Positions 1 to 8,078 of a stretch of DNA of 64,000 bases are shown piece after piece. Source of the DNA: Erythrobacter sp. (GTDB taxonomy: Bacteria > Pseudomonadota > Alphaproteobacteria > Sphingomonadales > Sphingomonadaceae); contig NZ_CP050265.1 in assembly GCF_011765465.1 (NCBI RefSeq), forward strand, positions 2,954,425 through 3,018,424, read 5' to 3'. Each line of letters begins with the position of its first letter. The stretch's first letter is position 1. Both the position numbers and the translations under genes were made by a program. The notes beneath the pieces are model-generated. The model did no database searches and had not been told where the DNA came from. It saw only the letters and a list, made by a program, of their open reading frames with translations.

Positions 1-19
1 CGACATCGGCTTCGGTCAT
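1..19 (-). CDS. possible 5' end of a gene running off the left edge
   Basis: The reverse strand reads ATG followed by five sense codons (M-T-E-A-D-V) before the window ends. No clear Shine-Dalgarno sequence lies upstream of it. Six codons are too few to recognise a product. It is listed only because the orientation would leave a roughly 130-base divergent gap before the next gene. Confidence 0.2.
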
Positions 20-151
20 CGGGGGAGGTTCTTTCTCGCTGGAGGGGCGCACGGTTCCGTAGCTTCGTGTGCAAAGCGGCTCGATGCGCGCCTTGTCAAG
101 CCCGGAACCGGCTGGCACATCGGTGGGCGTTGCAGATCGGGGGCGGCAAAG

Positions 152-733
152 GTGGACCAGGCGGGCAATGCGGCGGATGCCGGGCAAGGCAGGGACAAGG
201 GAGATGCAAGAGAGCCGGATTGGTCCGCCAACGCGATCCATCTCCTGCGCACCACGCAGATCAACACACTGACCTTGTCACAAATGGCCGACCAGAAGGC
301 CAACATCATGATCGGTGCGACCTTCGTGGTTTTTTCGCTGTCGGTCACGCGCCTTATGGGCGAAACGATCACCTTTGCCACCTTGTGCCTTGCGGCAACG
401 GCCTTCTTCTCCTCCCTGTGCGCGGTGATTGCGGTTCTCCCAACCGTCGGGGTTCTGCCAAGGCGGGATGAGCAGCAAAACCTGCTTTTCTTCGGGCACT
501 TCGCTGTACTCGACGAAGAGCAGTGGAAATCCCGCCTGCGCGAAGAACTTCAAGACGATGGCGCCGTGTTCGATACGATGATGCATGACATCTACCAGAA
601 CGGTCGGGTTCTGCACCGGCGCAAGTATCGCTTCCTCGCCTATGGCTACCGGATCTTTCTCGGCGGTCTCCTGCTCACCATGATCGTCTTTGCCTGGGAA
701 TATTCGGCCGAGGCGTCGGCGCTGGCGACCTAG
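152..733 (+). CDS. PycTM-like three-helix membrane protein
   Basis: A 193-residue protein starting at GTG. The first 40 or so residues are polar. They are followed by a stretch rich in Asp-Gln-Lys-Ala (about residues 47-52) that runs into a first membrane helix, a second helix at about residues 70-95 and a third near residues 168-187. This arrangement, with an ADQKANIMIGA motif at the first helix, resembles the PycTM (DUF5706) domain of Pycsar effector proteins, which are membrane-damaging proteins gated by cyclic nucleotides. No nucleotide cyclase gene is adjacent, so a defence role is not supported here and a housekeeping membrane role is equally possible. The stop codon overlaps the stop codon of the convergent divK gene. 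The start is uncertain because the ribosome-binding site is weak. Confidence 0.7.
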   Translation: MDQAGNAADAGQGRDKGDAREPDWSANAIHLLRTTQINTLTLSQMADQKANIMIGATFVVFSLSVTRLMGETITFATLCLAATAFFSSLCAVIAVLPTVGVLPRRDEQQNLLFFGHFAVLDEEQWKSRLREELQDDGAVFDTMMHDIYQNGRVLHRRKYRFLAYGYRIFLGGLLLTMIVFAWEYSAEASALAT

Positions 734-1104
734 TTCGGCAGCAGCGCCTTGACCGCACTCATGAAGGGGCTGATCGATACCGGCTTGGCGAGATAGCCTG
801 ATGCACCGGCGGAACGGATGCGATCCTCGTCGCCCTTGGCCGCGAAGGCCGTGACGGCGAGCACCGGGATTGCCCGAAGCGCCGTGTCGCGCCGTGCGGC
901 CTCGATCAATTCGACACCGGAAATCCCCGGGAGCTGGATATCCATGATGATAAGATCGGGCGTCATAGCTCGCGCCGTCTCGAGAACCTTGCCCCCGTCC
1001 GCAACCGGCTCGACTTCGAAACCGTTCGCCTTGAGCACGTCGCAGAACAATTTCCGGTTGAGGTCGTTGTCCTCGACCACCATTATTCGCTTCGTCACAG
1101 TCAC
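730..1104 (-). CDS. divK: DivK-type single-domain response regulator
   Basis: A 124-residue stand-alone receiver domain. The acidic pocket is at Glu11-Asp12, the phosphoacceptor Asp55 sits in IIMDIQLP, Thr85 in AVTAF and Lys107 in the LAKP motif, so all receiver residues are present. The sequence matches DivK of alphaproteobacteria, which is phosphorylated by PleC/DivJ-type kinases and controls the DivL-CckA branch that sets CtrA activity and polarity. No output domain is present, as expected. The start is a GTG, with another GTG two codons later. ctrA, its downstream target, lies about 22 kb away in this window. The gene is convergent with the PycTM-like gene and divergent from the DUF3572 operon. 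Confidence 0.9.
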   Translation of the reverse strand: MTVTKRIMVVEDNDLNRKLFCDVLKANGFEVEPVADGGKVLETARAMTPDLIIMDIQLPGISGVELIEAARRDTALRAIPVLAVTAFAAKGDEDRIRSAGASGYLAKPVSISPFMSAVKALLPN

Positions 1105-1154
1105 GCCCCGTTTTGCCCTGCGAGCGAGCGTAACCCTACCTGGAGGTCGCTACA

Positions 1155-1442
1155 ATCCCGGATCGCCCCGAAACCGCGCCCGGCCGCGCCGCCCTGAGCG
1201 CGCAAACGCTCGCCCTTGCAGCGCTCGGCTGGGTGCTGGAGGACGACGAACGCGCGGACCGGTATCTCGAACTGACCGGGCTCGATCCCGATTCGCTGCG
1301 CGCAGGGCTGGGCGATCCGTCCGTGCTCGGCTCGGCACTCGATTTTCTCGCCAATCACGAACCCGATCTCCTCAGGGCGGCCGAAGCGCTGGCCGTAACG
1401 CCCGAGGAACTGATTTCTGCCCGGAAGGAACTGACCCGATGA
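1155..1442 (+). CDS. DUF3572 family protein with a probable AUC start
   Basis: The frame encodes a protein ending at 1442 that matches the small all-helical DUF3572 family of alphaproteobacteria (about 90-100 residues, function unknown). The frame is open from 1134. Its conserved first helix (ALSAQTLALAALGWVLEDD) lies upstream of the only GTG, at 1233, and the frame has no ATG, GTG or TTG before that. A good Shine-Dalgarno sequence, GGAGG at 1142-1146, lies 8 bases before an ATC codon at 1155, which gives a 95-residue product of normal family length. The stop codon overlaps the ATG of the following HAD gene, so the two are translationally coupled. A sequencing error in the first codon is the main alternative. 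Confidence 0.7.
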   Translation: MPDRPETAPGRAALSAQTLALAALGWVLEDDERADRYLELTGLDPDSLRAGLGDPSVLGSALDFLANHEPDLLRAAEALAVTPEELISARKELTR

Positions 1443-2068
1443 GCCGCCCCCTGATCATCAGCGACTGCGACGAAGTGCTGTTGCACATGGTCGCGCATTT
1501 CAAGCAATGGCTCGAGGAAAGCCAGGGGGTCGATTTCAACCTCGAAGGCCACGATTTCGCCCATGCGTTGCGGTGGCAGGAGAGCGGCGACCTGCTCGAA
1601 CCGGCGGACATCTGGCGGATGCTGGGGCGTTTTTTCGATCGGGAGATGGACCGCCAGACCCCGATCCAGGGGGCCGTGGAAGGGATCAACGCGCTTGCCG
1701 AACAGGCCGACGTGGTGATCCTCACCAATCTCGTCGACGAACGGCGCGACAAGCGGGCGGACCAGCTCGCCGCGCTCGGCATCCATGCGCGCGTCTTCAC
1801 CAACCAGGGGCCGAAGGGGCCGGCCCTGAAGAAGATCGTGGAGGAATTCGCCCCGAGCCGCGCCGTGTTCATCGACGACCTAGCCCAGCACCATGCTTCG
1901 GTCGCCGAAGTCGCGCCCGAGGTCGTTCGCCTGCACATGTGCGGCGAACCGATGATTGCAGGGTCGATCGACTGTGCGCACAAGGCCGGTCATGCCGAAG
2001 CGCGGATCGACCGTTGGGACGAAGCCTTGCCCTGGCTGTTCGACCGAATAGAGGGGAATGCGATATGA
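1439..2068 (+). CDS. HAD-superfamily hydrolase
   Basis: A 209-residue protein with a haloacid-dehalogenase core. Motif I is the SDCDEVLLH segment near the N-terminus, where the two Asp residues would be nucleophile and acid/base. A Thr in VVILTNLVD is motif II, a Lys in the GPKGPALKK region is motif III, and FIDDLAQH is the acidic motif IV. Substrate cannot be read from sequence. The ATG overlaps the stop of DUF3572 and its own stop overlaps the next ATG, so it belongs to the coupled five-gene operon at 1155-4387. It is cytoplasmic, with no signal or membrane segment. Confidence 0.8.
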   Translation: MSRPLIISDCDEVLLHMVAHFKQWLEESQGVDFNLEGHDFAHALRWQESGDLLEPADIWRMLGRFFDREMDRQTPIQGAVEGINALAEQADVVILTNLVDERRDKRADQLAALGIHARVFTNQGPKGPALKKIVEEFAPSRAVFIDDLAQHHASVAEVAPEVVRLHMCGEPMIAGSIDCAHKAGHAEARIDRWDEALPWLFDRIEGNAI

Positions 2069-2520
2069 CGATCGAGAAACGACTGGCCGAACTGGGGCTG
2101 GTCCTGCCCGAGCCCGCCGCCCCGGTCGCAAGCTATGTTGCGGTCGTCCACGAAGGCGGGTTCGCCCATGTCTCGGGACAATTGCCGTTCATCGACGGAG
2201 CCCTCGTGACAGGACGGCTCGGAGACGACCTCACTCTTGAGGACGGGATCATGGCGGCGCGCGCCTGCGGCATGATGATCCTTGCGCAGCTGAAGCAGGC
2301 GGGGCTGCTCGAACGGGTCGAGCGCGTCGTGAAGCTCGGCGCCTTCGTCAATTCGACGCCCGATTTCACCGACCAGCCCAAGGTCGCCAATGGCGCGTCC
2401 GACCTGATGTTCGAGGTTTTCGGCGAAAAGGGCCGCCACGCCCGCGCCGCGGTGGGCGTGCCTGCCCTTCCTCTGGGCGCGGCGGTGGAAGTCGATGCGG
2501 TGATCGCCGTCTCGGGATGA
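2065..2520 (+). CDS. RidA/YjgF-family protein
   Basis: A 151-residue protein of the RidA/YER057c/UK114 family, in the longer (about 150-residue) subgroup. Recognisable segments are HVSGQLPF near residue 38, the GIMAARACGMMILAQL helix, and the C-terminal VGVPALPLGAAVEVDAVIAV strand pair. Classical RidA proteins are trimers that hydrolyse reactive enamine or imine intermediates made by PLP enzymes. This subgroup is less well characterised and the key Arg is not obvious. It overlaps the HAD gene and the GDPD gene by four bases each. Confidence 0.85.
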   Translation: MTIEKRLAELGLVLPEPAAPVASYVAVVHEGGFAHVSGQLPFIDGALVTGRLGDDLTLEDGIMAARACGMMILAQLKQAGLLERVERVVKLGAFVNSTPDFTDQPKVANGASDLMFEVFGEKGRHARAAVGVPALPLGAAVEVDAVIAVSG

Positions 2521-3245
2521 CGCGTCGCACCGCTCCCGACTGGCTGACGCAGTGGGAATATGCCCACCGTGGGCTGCACTCGCCGGGAGTGCCCGAAAAC
2601 TCGCTCGCCGCCGCCGAAGCGGCAATTGCGGCGGGCATGGGGATCGAATGCGACGTCCAGCGCAGCTTGGACGATCACCCGATGGTCTTCCACGACTGGG
2701 AGCTGGAGCGGCTGACCGGAGTGGCGGGAGCCACCGAAGAAAGGCTAGCCGAGGAGCTCGAGGCGCTCGGACTGATCGGCTCCGATCAGAGCCCCGTCCG
2801 GCTGGCGACGTTCCTCGAGATCGTTGCCGGGCGCGTCCCCGTTCTCATCGAGATCAAGTCAAGGCGCGGCTACGATGTCGAGTGGAGCTGCGTGAGCGTC
2901 AGTCGCCTTCTGGACGCCTATTGCGGCCTTCACGCCGTGATGAGCTTCGATCCGCGCGTGTCCCGCTGGTTCCGCCGCCATGCGCCGCATACGCCCTGCG
3001 GCCTGGTGATGCGCGAAGACGGGCGCGGGAACACCCAGAAGGCTTGGCAGAGGCGCCTGGCATTGTGGCTCGCGAAGCCCGATTTTCTCGCCTATCACAT
3101 CGCCGCGTTGCCGAACCGCTGGGTCGCGGTTCTTCGCGCCGGTGGTCTGCCGGTCTTGACTTGGACGGTCGATTCCTCAGCAACGCGTGCGCTCGCCGTG
3201 CTCCATGCCGATGCCCTCATCGTCGAGGGGGAGGGCGTAGCATGA
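2517..3245 (+). CDS. glycerophosphodiester phosphodiesterase family protein
   Basis: A 242-residue cytoplasmic-type GDPD barrel. The catalytic HRG...PENS motif is near residues 19-30, followed by the metal-binding ECDVQ motif and the VFHDWELERLTG segment holding the second catalytic His. A later IEIKSR segment is the third metal-site motif. The family hydrolyses glycerophosphodiesters to glycerol 3-phosphate and an alcohol. There is no signal peptide, so it would act on internal lipid-derived headgroups. It overlaps RidA upstream and the FemAB-like gene downstream by four bases each. Confidence 0.88.
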   Translation: MTRRTAPDWLTQWEYAHRGLHSPGVPENSLAAAEAAIAAGMGIECDVQRSLDDHPMVFHDWELERLTGVAGATEERLAEELEALGLIGSDQSPVRLATFLEIVAGRVPVLIEIKSRRGYDVEWSCVSVSRLLDAYCGLHAVMSFDPRVSRWFRRHAPHTPCGLVMREDGRGNTQKAWQRRLALWLAKPDFLAYHIAALPNRWVAVLRAGGLPVLTWTVDSSATRALAVLHADALIVEGEGVA

Positions 3246-4387
3246 GCGACAGCTCCCTGACCGTTCGCCTTGCCCCTTCGGTGGGGGAGTTCGACGCAGC
3301 CGAATGGAACGCTCTCGGCGGCTATCGCAATCCTTTCGTCAGCCACGAATTCCTGAGCGCGATGGAGGACTCGGGCAGTGTCGGCGAAGGCACGGGCTGG
3401 GACCCCGCCCCGATCGTCGTTACCGACGCTCAAGGCCGCCTTCGTGCCGCCTTGCCGAGTTATGCCAAGGGACACAGCCAGGGCGAATACGTTTTCGACC
3501 ACAGCTGGGCCGATGCGTGGCATCGTGCCGGGGGGCGCTATTATCCCAAGCTCCAGATCGCCGCGCCCTTCACCCCGGCGAGCGGTCCGCGGCTGCTGCT
3601 GTCGGAACCGGCGCTCGCGCCCCATCTTCTCAAGGGCGCGGAAACCGTCTGCCAGCAGAACGGGCTTTCCTCGGCCCACGCCACCTTCATCGAAGAAGAT
3701 CAGGTCGCGCTGTTCGAGGACGCGGGCTGGCTGATCCGCAACGACATCCAGTTCCACTGGCTCAATCGCGATTACGCATCCTTCGACGATTTTCTCGGCG
3801 AACTCGCCTCGCGCAAGCGCAAGAACCTGCGCAAGGAACGCGCTGCCGCGCAGGACGGGCTGCGGATCGAGCGGCTGAGCGGCGGCGACATAAAGCCGCA
3901 TCACTGGGACGCCTTCTGGATTTTTTACCAGGACACCGGCGCGCGCAAATGGGGCACGCCCTATCTCACTCGGGCGGCGTTCGACCTGCTCGGCGAGCGG
4001 ATGGGAGACAGAATCGTGCTGATCCTCGCTTTCGACGGGGAGGAGCCGATCGCGGGTGCGCTTAACTTCATCGGGCGCGAGGCGCTCTACGGGCGCTATT
4101 GGGGTTGCACCCGCGACGTTAAGTTCCTGCACTTCGAGCTGTGCTATTATCAGGCGATCGACATTGCGATCGAACTCGGCCTGCCGCGCGTCGAGGCCGG
4201 AGCACAGGGCGGGCACAAGCTGGCCCGGGGATACGAGCCGGTGAAGACATGGTCGGCGCACTGGATCGCCGACCCCGGTTTCCGCGCGGCGGTGGCGGAT
4301 TTCCTCGAGCGTGAGCGAGCGGGCGTCGCCAGCGACCAGCTGTTTCTCGGCGACCGCACGCCTTTCAGGAAGGCGGGCGAGGACTGA
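3242..4387 (+). CDS. FemAB-like GNAT-fold protein (DUF482)
   Basis: A 381-residue protein of the family annotated as peptidoglycan biosynthesis/recognition (DUF482, FemAB_like). It has the N-terminal WNAL...NPFVSHEFLSAMEDSG motif, a YFDHSWADA-like segment, a basic SRKRKNLRKERA stretch near residue 200, and the C-terminal GAQGGHKLARGYEPVKTWSAHW motif typical of the family. The fold is a double GNAT acyltransferase, and the substrate is unknown. It is the last gene of the coupled run starting with DUF3572, and its stop is followed four bases later by the end of a convergent gene. Confidence 0.85.
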   Translation: MSDSSLTVRLAPSVGEFDAAEWNALGGYRNPFVSHEFLSAMEDSGSVGEGTGWDPAPIVVTDAQGRLRAALPSYAKGHSQGEYVFDHSWADAWHRAGGRYYPKLQIAAPFTPASGPRLLLSEPALAPHLLKGAETVCQQNGLSSAHATFIEEDQVALFEDAGWLIRNDIQFHWLNRDYASFDDFLGELASRKRKNLRKERAAAQDGLRIERLSGGDIKPHHWDAFWIFYQDTGARKWGTPYLTRAAFDLLGERMGDRIVLILAFDGEEPIAGALNFIGREALYGRYWGCTRDVKFLHFELCYYQAIDIAIELGLPRVEAGAQGGHKLARGYEPVKTWSAHWIADPGFRAAVADFLERERAGVASDQLFLGDRTPFRKAGED

Positions 4388-4391
4388 CCGG

Positions 4392-4721
4392 TCAGGCGGC
4401 CCGGGCGCGCTCCTGCGCCAGCCACTGGCGGGCGCGACGCTGTGCCTCGGCGATTTCGCGTGCGGTCATTTCCTCCGAGATGTCGGCCCGGCTCCACGCA
4501 GCTTCTTCATGCCCGCGTGCGGCGGCGAGGTTAAACCACTTGTGCGCTTCGACAAGATCGGACGGCGCGCCGCTGCTGGCCGTCGAATAGGCGACCCCGA
4601 GATCGAACAGCGCCGCTACATCGCCCTGCGATGCCGCCGCCAGCCGCTCGGCCAGGGCAAGGTCGTGGTCGGCCGCTTCGGCCGGTCGGCAATCGGTCCC
4701 CTTAATCGGTGCGAGTTTCAT
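4392..4721 (-). CDS. SEL1-like repeat protein
   Basis: A 109-residue protein with one clear SEL1/TPR-type repeat, GDVAALFDLGVAYSTA...DLVEAHKWFNLAAARGHEEAA, at about residues 33-75. This is followed by a charged amphipathic helix. Short single-SEL1 proteins of this kind are common in sphingomonads, and their partners are unknown. There is no signal peptide. It is convergent with the FemAB-like gene and divergent from dksA, with about 300 bases in between. Confidence 0.7.
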   Translation of the reverse strand: MKLAPIKGTDCRPAEAADHDLALAERLAAASQGDVAALFDLGVAYSTASSGAPSDLVEAHKWFNLAAARGHEEAAWSRADISEEMTAREIAEAQRRARQWLAQERARAA

Positions 4722-4886
4722 TCTTCACTCCCCGTTCTTCGCGAAACCGACCCCCTTGCGGCTCGCTCGGCTTCAGAAGTCAGGGATCGTGGTCAATAAT
4801 TGGTTAACGGACCCACGTTTTTGTTATTCTCGCCGGATGTGGTGCTTGCGCCTCGGCGATGCCCGGCAGCCCGGACGCGATTCGGC

Positions 4887-4915
4887 TTGTGCCTCAAACA
4901 GGGCTTCCCTATAGG
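4887..4915 (+). promoter_or_regulatory. candidate sigma-70-type promoter of dksA
   Basis: TTGTGC at 4887-4892 and TATAGG at 4910-4915 are separated by 17 bases, about 100 bases before the dksA ATG. This falls in the roughly 300-base stretch between the SEL1 gene and dksA, where I see no other gene. A GATTC (CcrM-type GANTC) site lies just upstream at about 4880. The match is moderate and unproven. Confidence 0.35.
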
Positions 4916-5017
4916 CGCGGCGAGGCTTCGGCTGTCCGGAAGGCGTGGCATCGCAACTGTGCCGGCGTCGCCGATCCGGGGCGGCACTGCAGGAACTCGC
5001 GGGGACAAGAGCAGCAC

Positions 5018-5476
5018 ATGGGATCGCCTACGTCGGACGACATCGACATTCTCGAAAAGGCCAAGCGTATGCTCGAGCCGGATTACGTCCCGAGCGAAGA
5101 CGAAGAATACATGAACGAGCGGCACCAGGCCTATTTCCGGATGTTGCTGATCGAATGGAAGCGATCGATTCACAGCGCCGCCGGCCAGACCCTGCAATCC
5201 CTCCAGGACGGCCCGATCCGCGAAGCCGACCTGAATGACCGCGCCTCGAGCGAGACCGACTGGGGAATCGAGCTGCGCACCCGCGATCGCCAGCGCAAGC
5301 TGATCGCCAAGATCGATGCCGCGCTGCGCCGCCTCGACGAAGGCGAATACGGCTATTGCGAGGTCACCGGCGACCCGATCGGATTGAAGCGTTTGATCGC
5401 CCGCCCGGTCGCGACCATGACGGTCGAAGCGCAGGAAGCCCACGAACGGCGCGAAAAGGTGTCGCGGGACGATTAA
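5018..5476 (+). CDS. dksA: RNA polymerase-binding transcription factor DksA
   Basis: A 152-residue protein with the DksA coiled coil (about residues 25-110, including the conserved DxxDxA-like loop around LNDRASSETDW) and a C-terminal zinc-finger-like region, YGYCEVTGDPIGLKRL. Only one of the four zinc-ligand Cys positions is a Cys, the reduced form common in alphaproteobacteria. DksA binds the RNA polymerase secondary channel and, with ppGpp, retunes rRNA and amino-acid promoters. The start chosen (MGSPTSDD) gives the usual length; upstream in-frame starts would add a Cys/Arg-rich leader unlike the family. Confidence 0.9.
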   Translation: MGSPTSDDIDILEKAKRMLEPDYVPSEDEEYMNERHQAYFRMLLIEWKRSIHSAAGQTLQSLQDGPIREADLNDRASSETDWGIELRTRDRQRKLIAKIDAALRRLDEGEYGYCEVTGDPIGLKRLIARPVATMTVEAQEAHERREKVSRDD

Positions 5477-5692
5477 GTATTCACGTGTCCGCCTCAAGTC
5501 GTTTCAGTCTGGTACAAGCCAGCTGCAATGGTAAATCTTGGGCCTTCTTTTAAGATTCCGTTTACCGCGTTGCCATAACCCCGGGAGCGCGGGTCGAAGT
5601 GGGTCGTCCCGCTGCTTGCGACCCGGAATGGTCGTAGCATATCCGCAAAGAATGGCCGGGCCCTGACATGGGTCCGGTGGAGGCGAACCGAA

Positions 5693-6067
5693 ATGACCGG
5701 TGTCGATACGCGCAGCGTTTCCCGTGACAGCCTGTTCCTTCTAGCGGACCTGAGGCTCGAGGAATCCGACGAAGTGCATCGGGTGCGTGTGCGCAACCTG
5801 TCTGACGGCGGTATGATGGGCGAAGGCAGCGTGCGCGTCCAGCGTGGCTACCGCGTCAAGGTCGACCTGCGCAATATTGGCGAGGTCTGCGGCAGCGTCG
5901 CCTGGGTCCAGGATGAGCGTTTCGGGGTCGCTTTCGACGAAGAGATCGATTCGCAGCGCGCGCGGCGGCCGGCCGGGAGCGGTGCGATGGGTGCGGCCGA
6001 TTCCTATCCTTCCTACGCCCACCGCGCCCCGCAGCTTCCTGACCCGGCGACGCTGCGCAAGGTCTGA
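5693..6067 (+). CDS. PilZ-domain protein
   Basis: A 124-residue protein. A RSVSR segment (Arg7, Arg11) supplies the RxxxR half and NLSDGG (about residue 37) the (D/N)xSxxG half of the cyclic-di-GMP binding site. They are followed by beta strands ending in the FGVAFDEEID segment. The C-terminal 35 residues are low-complexity and probably disordered. A single stand-alone PilZ domain usually acts as a c-di-GMP receptor that binds a partner protein; the partner is not evident here. An AGGCG-type ribosome-binding site precedes the ATG. Confidence 0.8.
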   Translation: MTGVDTRSVSRDSLFLLADLRLEESDEVHRVRVRNLSDGGMMGEGSVRVQRGYRVKVDLRNIGEVCGSVAWVQDERFGVAFDEEIDSQRARRPAGSGAMGAADSYPSYAHRAPQLPDPATLRKV

Positions 6068-6139
6068 AGCCCGACCCCTTTCGCGGTCGGCGGGATTTGG
6101 CCGCTGAAACGCAAACGGGGCGGTGCTAACACCGTCGCG

Positions 6140-7609
6140 ATGCGATTCCTCTCCTGCCTCTTCCTCATGCTCCTAGTGATCGGCTGCGGCCCAGCCCGCG
6201 ACGATGGCCCGATCGACGTGGCGGTAATCGGCGGCGCCGATGGCCTCTTCGCCGAAGGTGTGCGCCTTTCTTCCGCTGCCCAGCACTTGCGCGCGGCCAC
6301 GGCGGAGGGCCTGGTTTCGCTCGATCCGACGGGCCAGGTCGTTCCCGCGATCGCCGAACGCTGGATCGTTACCGATGACGGGCTCAGCTACATCTTCCGC
6401 CTGCGCGATTCGAACTGGCCCGACGGCGACCCGATCACCGCGACCGATGTTCGTCGGATCCTGCGCTCGAACCTGCGCGCACTCGAAGGCACGTCGCTCG
6501 GCCTCGACCTTGCCAAGATCACCGACGTGAGAGCGATGACAGGCCGCGTGGTCGAGCTTCGCCTGTCGAGCCCGATGCCCGAATTCCTGCGCCTTCTCGC
6601 CCAGCCCGAACTCGGTCTCGTCAGGGGCGGGAGCGGGACCGGCCCCATGATCATGTCGCGTGACGAGGACCAGCCGCTTGCAAGGTTGAGCGCGCTCCCG
6701 CCGGAGGCGCGCGGCCTGCCCGCGCGCGAGAACTGGGAGGACTTCGCCCGACCCCTGACCCTGCGGGCCATGACTGCCGAAGCGGCAGTCGAGGCGTTCC
6801 AGTCGGGCGAGGTCGATCTCGTGCTCAACGGCACGCTCGCGACCTTCCCGCTGGCCGAACTCGGCCCGCTGTCGCGCGGCACGATCCAGGTCGATCCCGC
6901 GATCGGCATGATGGGTCTGGTGGTAACGGACAACAGCGGCCTCCTCGCCGAGCCCGAGCGGCGCGAGGCGCTTTCGATGGCGATCGACCGTGCCGCGCTG
7001 ATCCAGCCCTTCGGTCTTGGCGGCTGGCAGCCGACCGAATGGATCGTCCCGCCGGCACTTTTCGATCAGCCCGCCCCCTATCCGGCTAGCCGCTGGCCCG
7101 ACCTCGATCTCGAGGAGCGCCGCCGCGTCGCCGCCGATCGGATTTCCGCCTGGGCCGAGGAGACGGGCGAGGAACCTCTCGTGCGCGTCGCCCTGCCGAA
7201 AGGACCGGGCAGCGCCCTGTTGCTGCGCGGGCTTGCGCGCGCATGGGAGACGATCGGCGTGCGGGTCGAGTGGGCTGGCGAGGGGGAATCCGCGGACCTT
7301 GTGTTCCGGGACCGGGTGGCGCGCTATTCCTCACCCCGTTGGTTCCTGAACCAGCTCAATTGCGAGCTCGAAATCGGGCTGTGCGTGGTGGATGCGGATG
7401 CGCTGGTAAGGGAAGCCCTTTCGCTGCGCGATCCTGCGGAAAAGCGCCGGGTTCTTATCGAGGCGCACGAGGCGCTGGTCCAAGGAGAGGTCTTCATCCC
7501 ATTCGGCCAGCCGGTGCGCTGGTCGCTCGTCCGCGGTGCGATCGGGCCTTATTCGGCGAACCAGTGGGGCCTCCACCCCTTGTTCCCGCTCACCCAGCCC
7601 ACCACATAA
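6140..7609 (+). CDS. ABC transporter substrate-binding lipoprotein (family 5)
   Basis: A 489-residue exported protein with a lipoprotein signal (MRFLSCLFLMLLVIGCG; lipobox Cys16). The mature part has the SBP_bac_5 pattern: an early GLVSLDPTGQVVPAIAERW segment, the YIFRLRDSNWPDGDPITATDV motif, and a C-terminal RWSLVRG...ANQWGLHPLF segment. Family members bind peptides, nickel or other solutes. No permease or ATPase genes are adjacent, so the ligand and partner transporter are unknown. The next gene starts five bases downstream and is probably cotranscribed. Confidence 0.85.
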   Translation: MRFLSCLFLMLLVIGCGPARDDGPIDVAVIGGADGLFAEGVRLSSAAQHLRAATAEGLVSLDPTGQVVPAIAERWIVTDDGLSYIFRLRDSNWPDGDPITATDVRRILRSNLRALEGTSLGLDLAKITDVRAMTGRVVELRLSSPMPEFLRLLAQPELGLVRGGSGTGPMIMSRDEDQPLARLSALPPEARGLPARENWEDFARPLTLRAMTAEAAVEAFQSGEVDLVLNGTLATFPLAELGPLSRGTIQVDPAIGMMGLVVTDNSGLLAEPERREALSMAIDRAALIQPFGLGGWQPTEWIVPPALFDQPAPYPASRWPDLDLEERRRVAADRISAWAEETGEEPLVRVALPKGPGSALLLRGLARAWETIGVRVEWAGEGESADLVFRDRVARYSSPRWFLNQLNCELEIGLCVVDADALVREALSLRDPAEKRRVLIEAHEALVQGEVFIPFGQPVRWSLVRGAIGPYSANQWGLHPLFPLTQPTT

Positions 7610-7614
7610 GGGGT

Positions 7615-8043
7615 ATGGAACGAACGCCGAACGAAACCCTGCGCGCCCGGCCGATGACGCTGTCGCTGCCGACCGGGACCGATCCCGCCTCGATCCGGCA
7701 GCGGGTCGAGGCGCTCGAATTCCTGCTCGAACGCAGCCTGCGCGTGCCCGGCGTCAAGGTTCCGATCGGCCTCGACGGGCTGATCGGGCTCGTGCCCGTT
7801 CTCGGCGATATCATCACCACGGCGCTCGGCGCCTACATCGTGTGGGAAGCCCGCAATCTCGGGCTGTCGAAATGGCAACTCACCCGCATGGGCGCGAATG
7901 TCGCCTTCGACACCTTGCTCGGGCTTGTTCCGCTGGTCGGCGATGCGGCGGACTTCGTCTTCCGCTCGAACACTCGCAACCTGAAGATCCTGCGAAGGCA
8001 TCTCGACAAGCACCATCCCGAAACGCGGGTTATCGAGGGCTAG
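7615..8043 (+). CDS. DUF4112 membrane protein
   Basis: A 142-residue protein with the DUF4112 hallmark GLDGLIGLVPVLGDIITTALGAYIV (about residues 57-81, split by Pro and Gly) and a second hydrophobic segment, DTLLGLVPLVGDAADFVF, at about residues 104-121. Both look like hairpin or re-entrant membrane helices separated by a conserved basic loop. The function is unknown. It starts five bases after the solute-binding protein gene and ends 35 bases before kynA. Confidence 0.8.
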   Translation: MERTPNETLRARPMTLSLPTGTDPASIRQRVEALEFLLERSLRVPGVKVPIGLDGLIGLVPVLGDIITTALGAYIVWEARNLGLSKWQLTRMGANVAFDTLLGLVPLVGDAADFVFRSNTRNLKILRRHLDKHHPETRVIEG

Positions 8044-8078
8044 TTTCCTCGCCCGCCCGCCTGCGCTAGGGGCCGGGC

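Noticed and set aside
152-1104. Complete Pycsar defence locus
   Set aside because: Only an effector-like membrane protein is present; divK is not a cyclase and no cyclase lies within the window.
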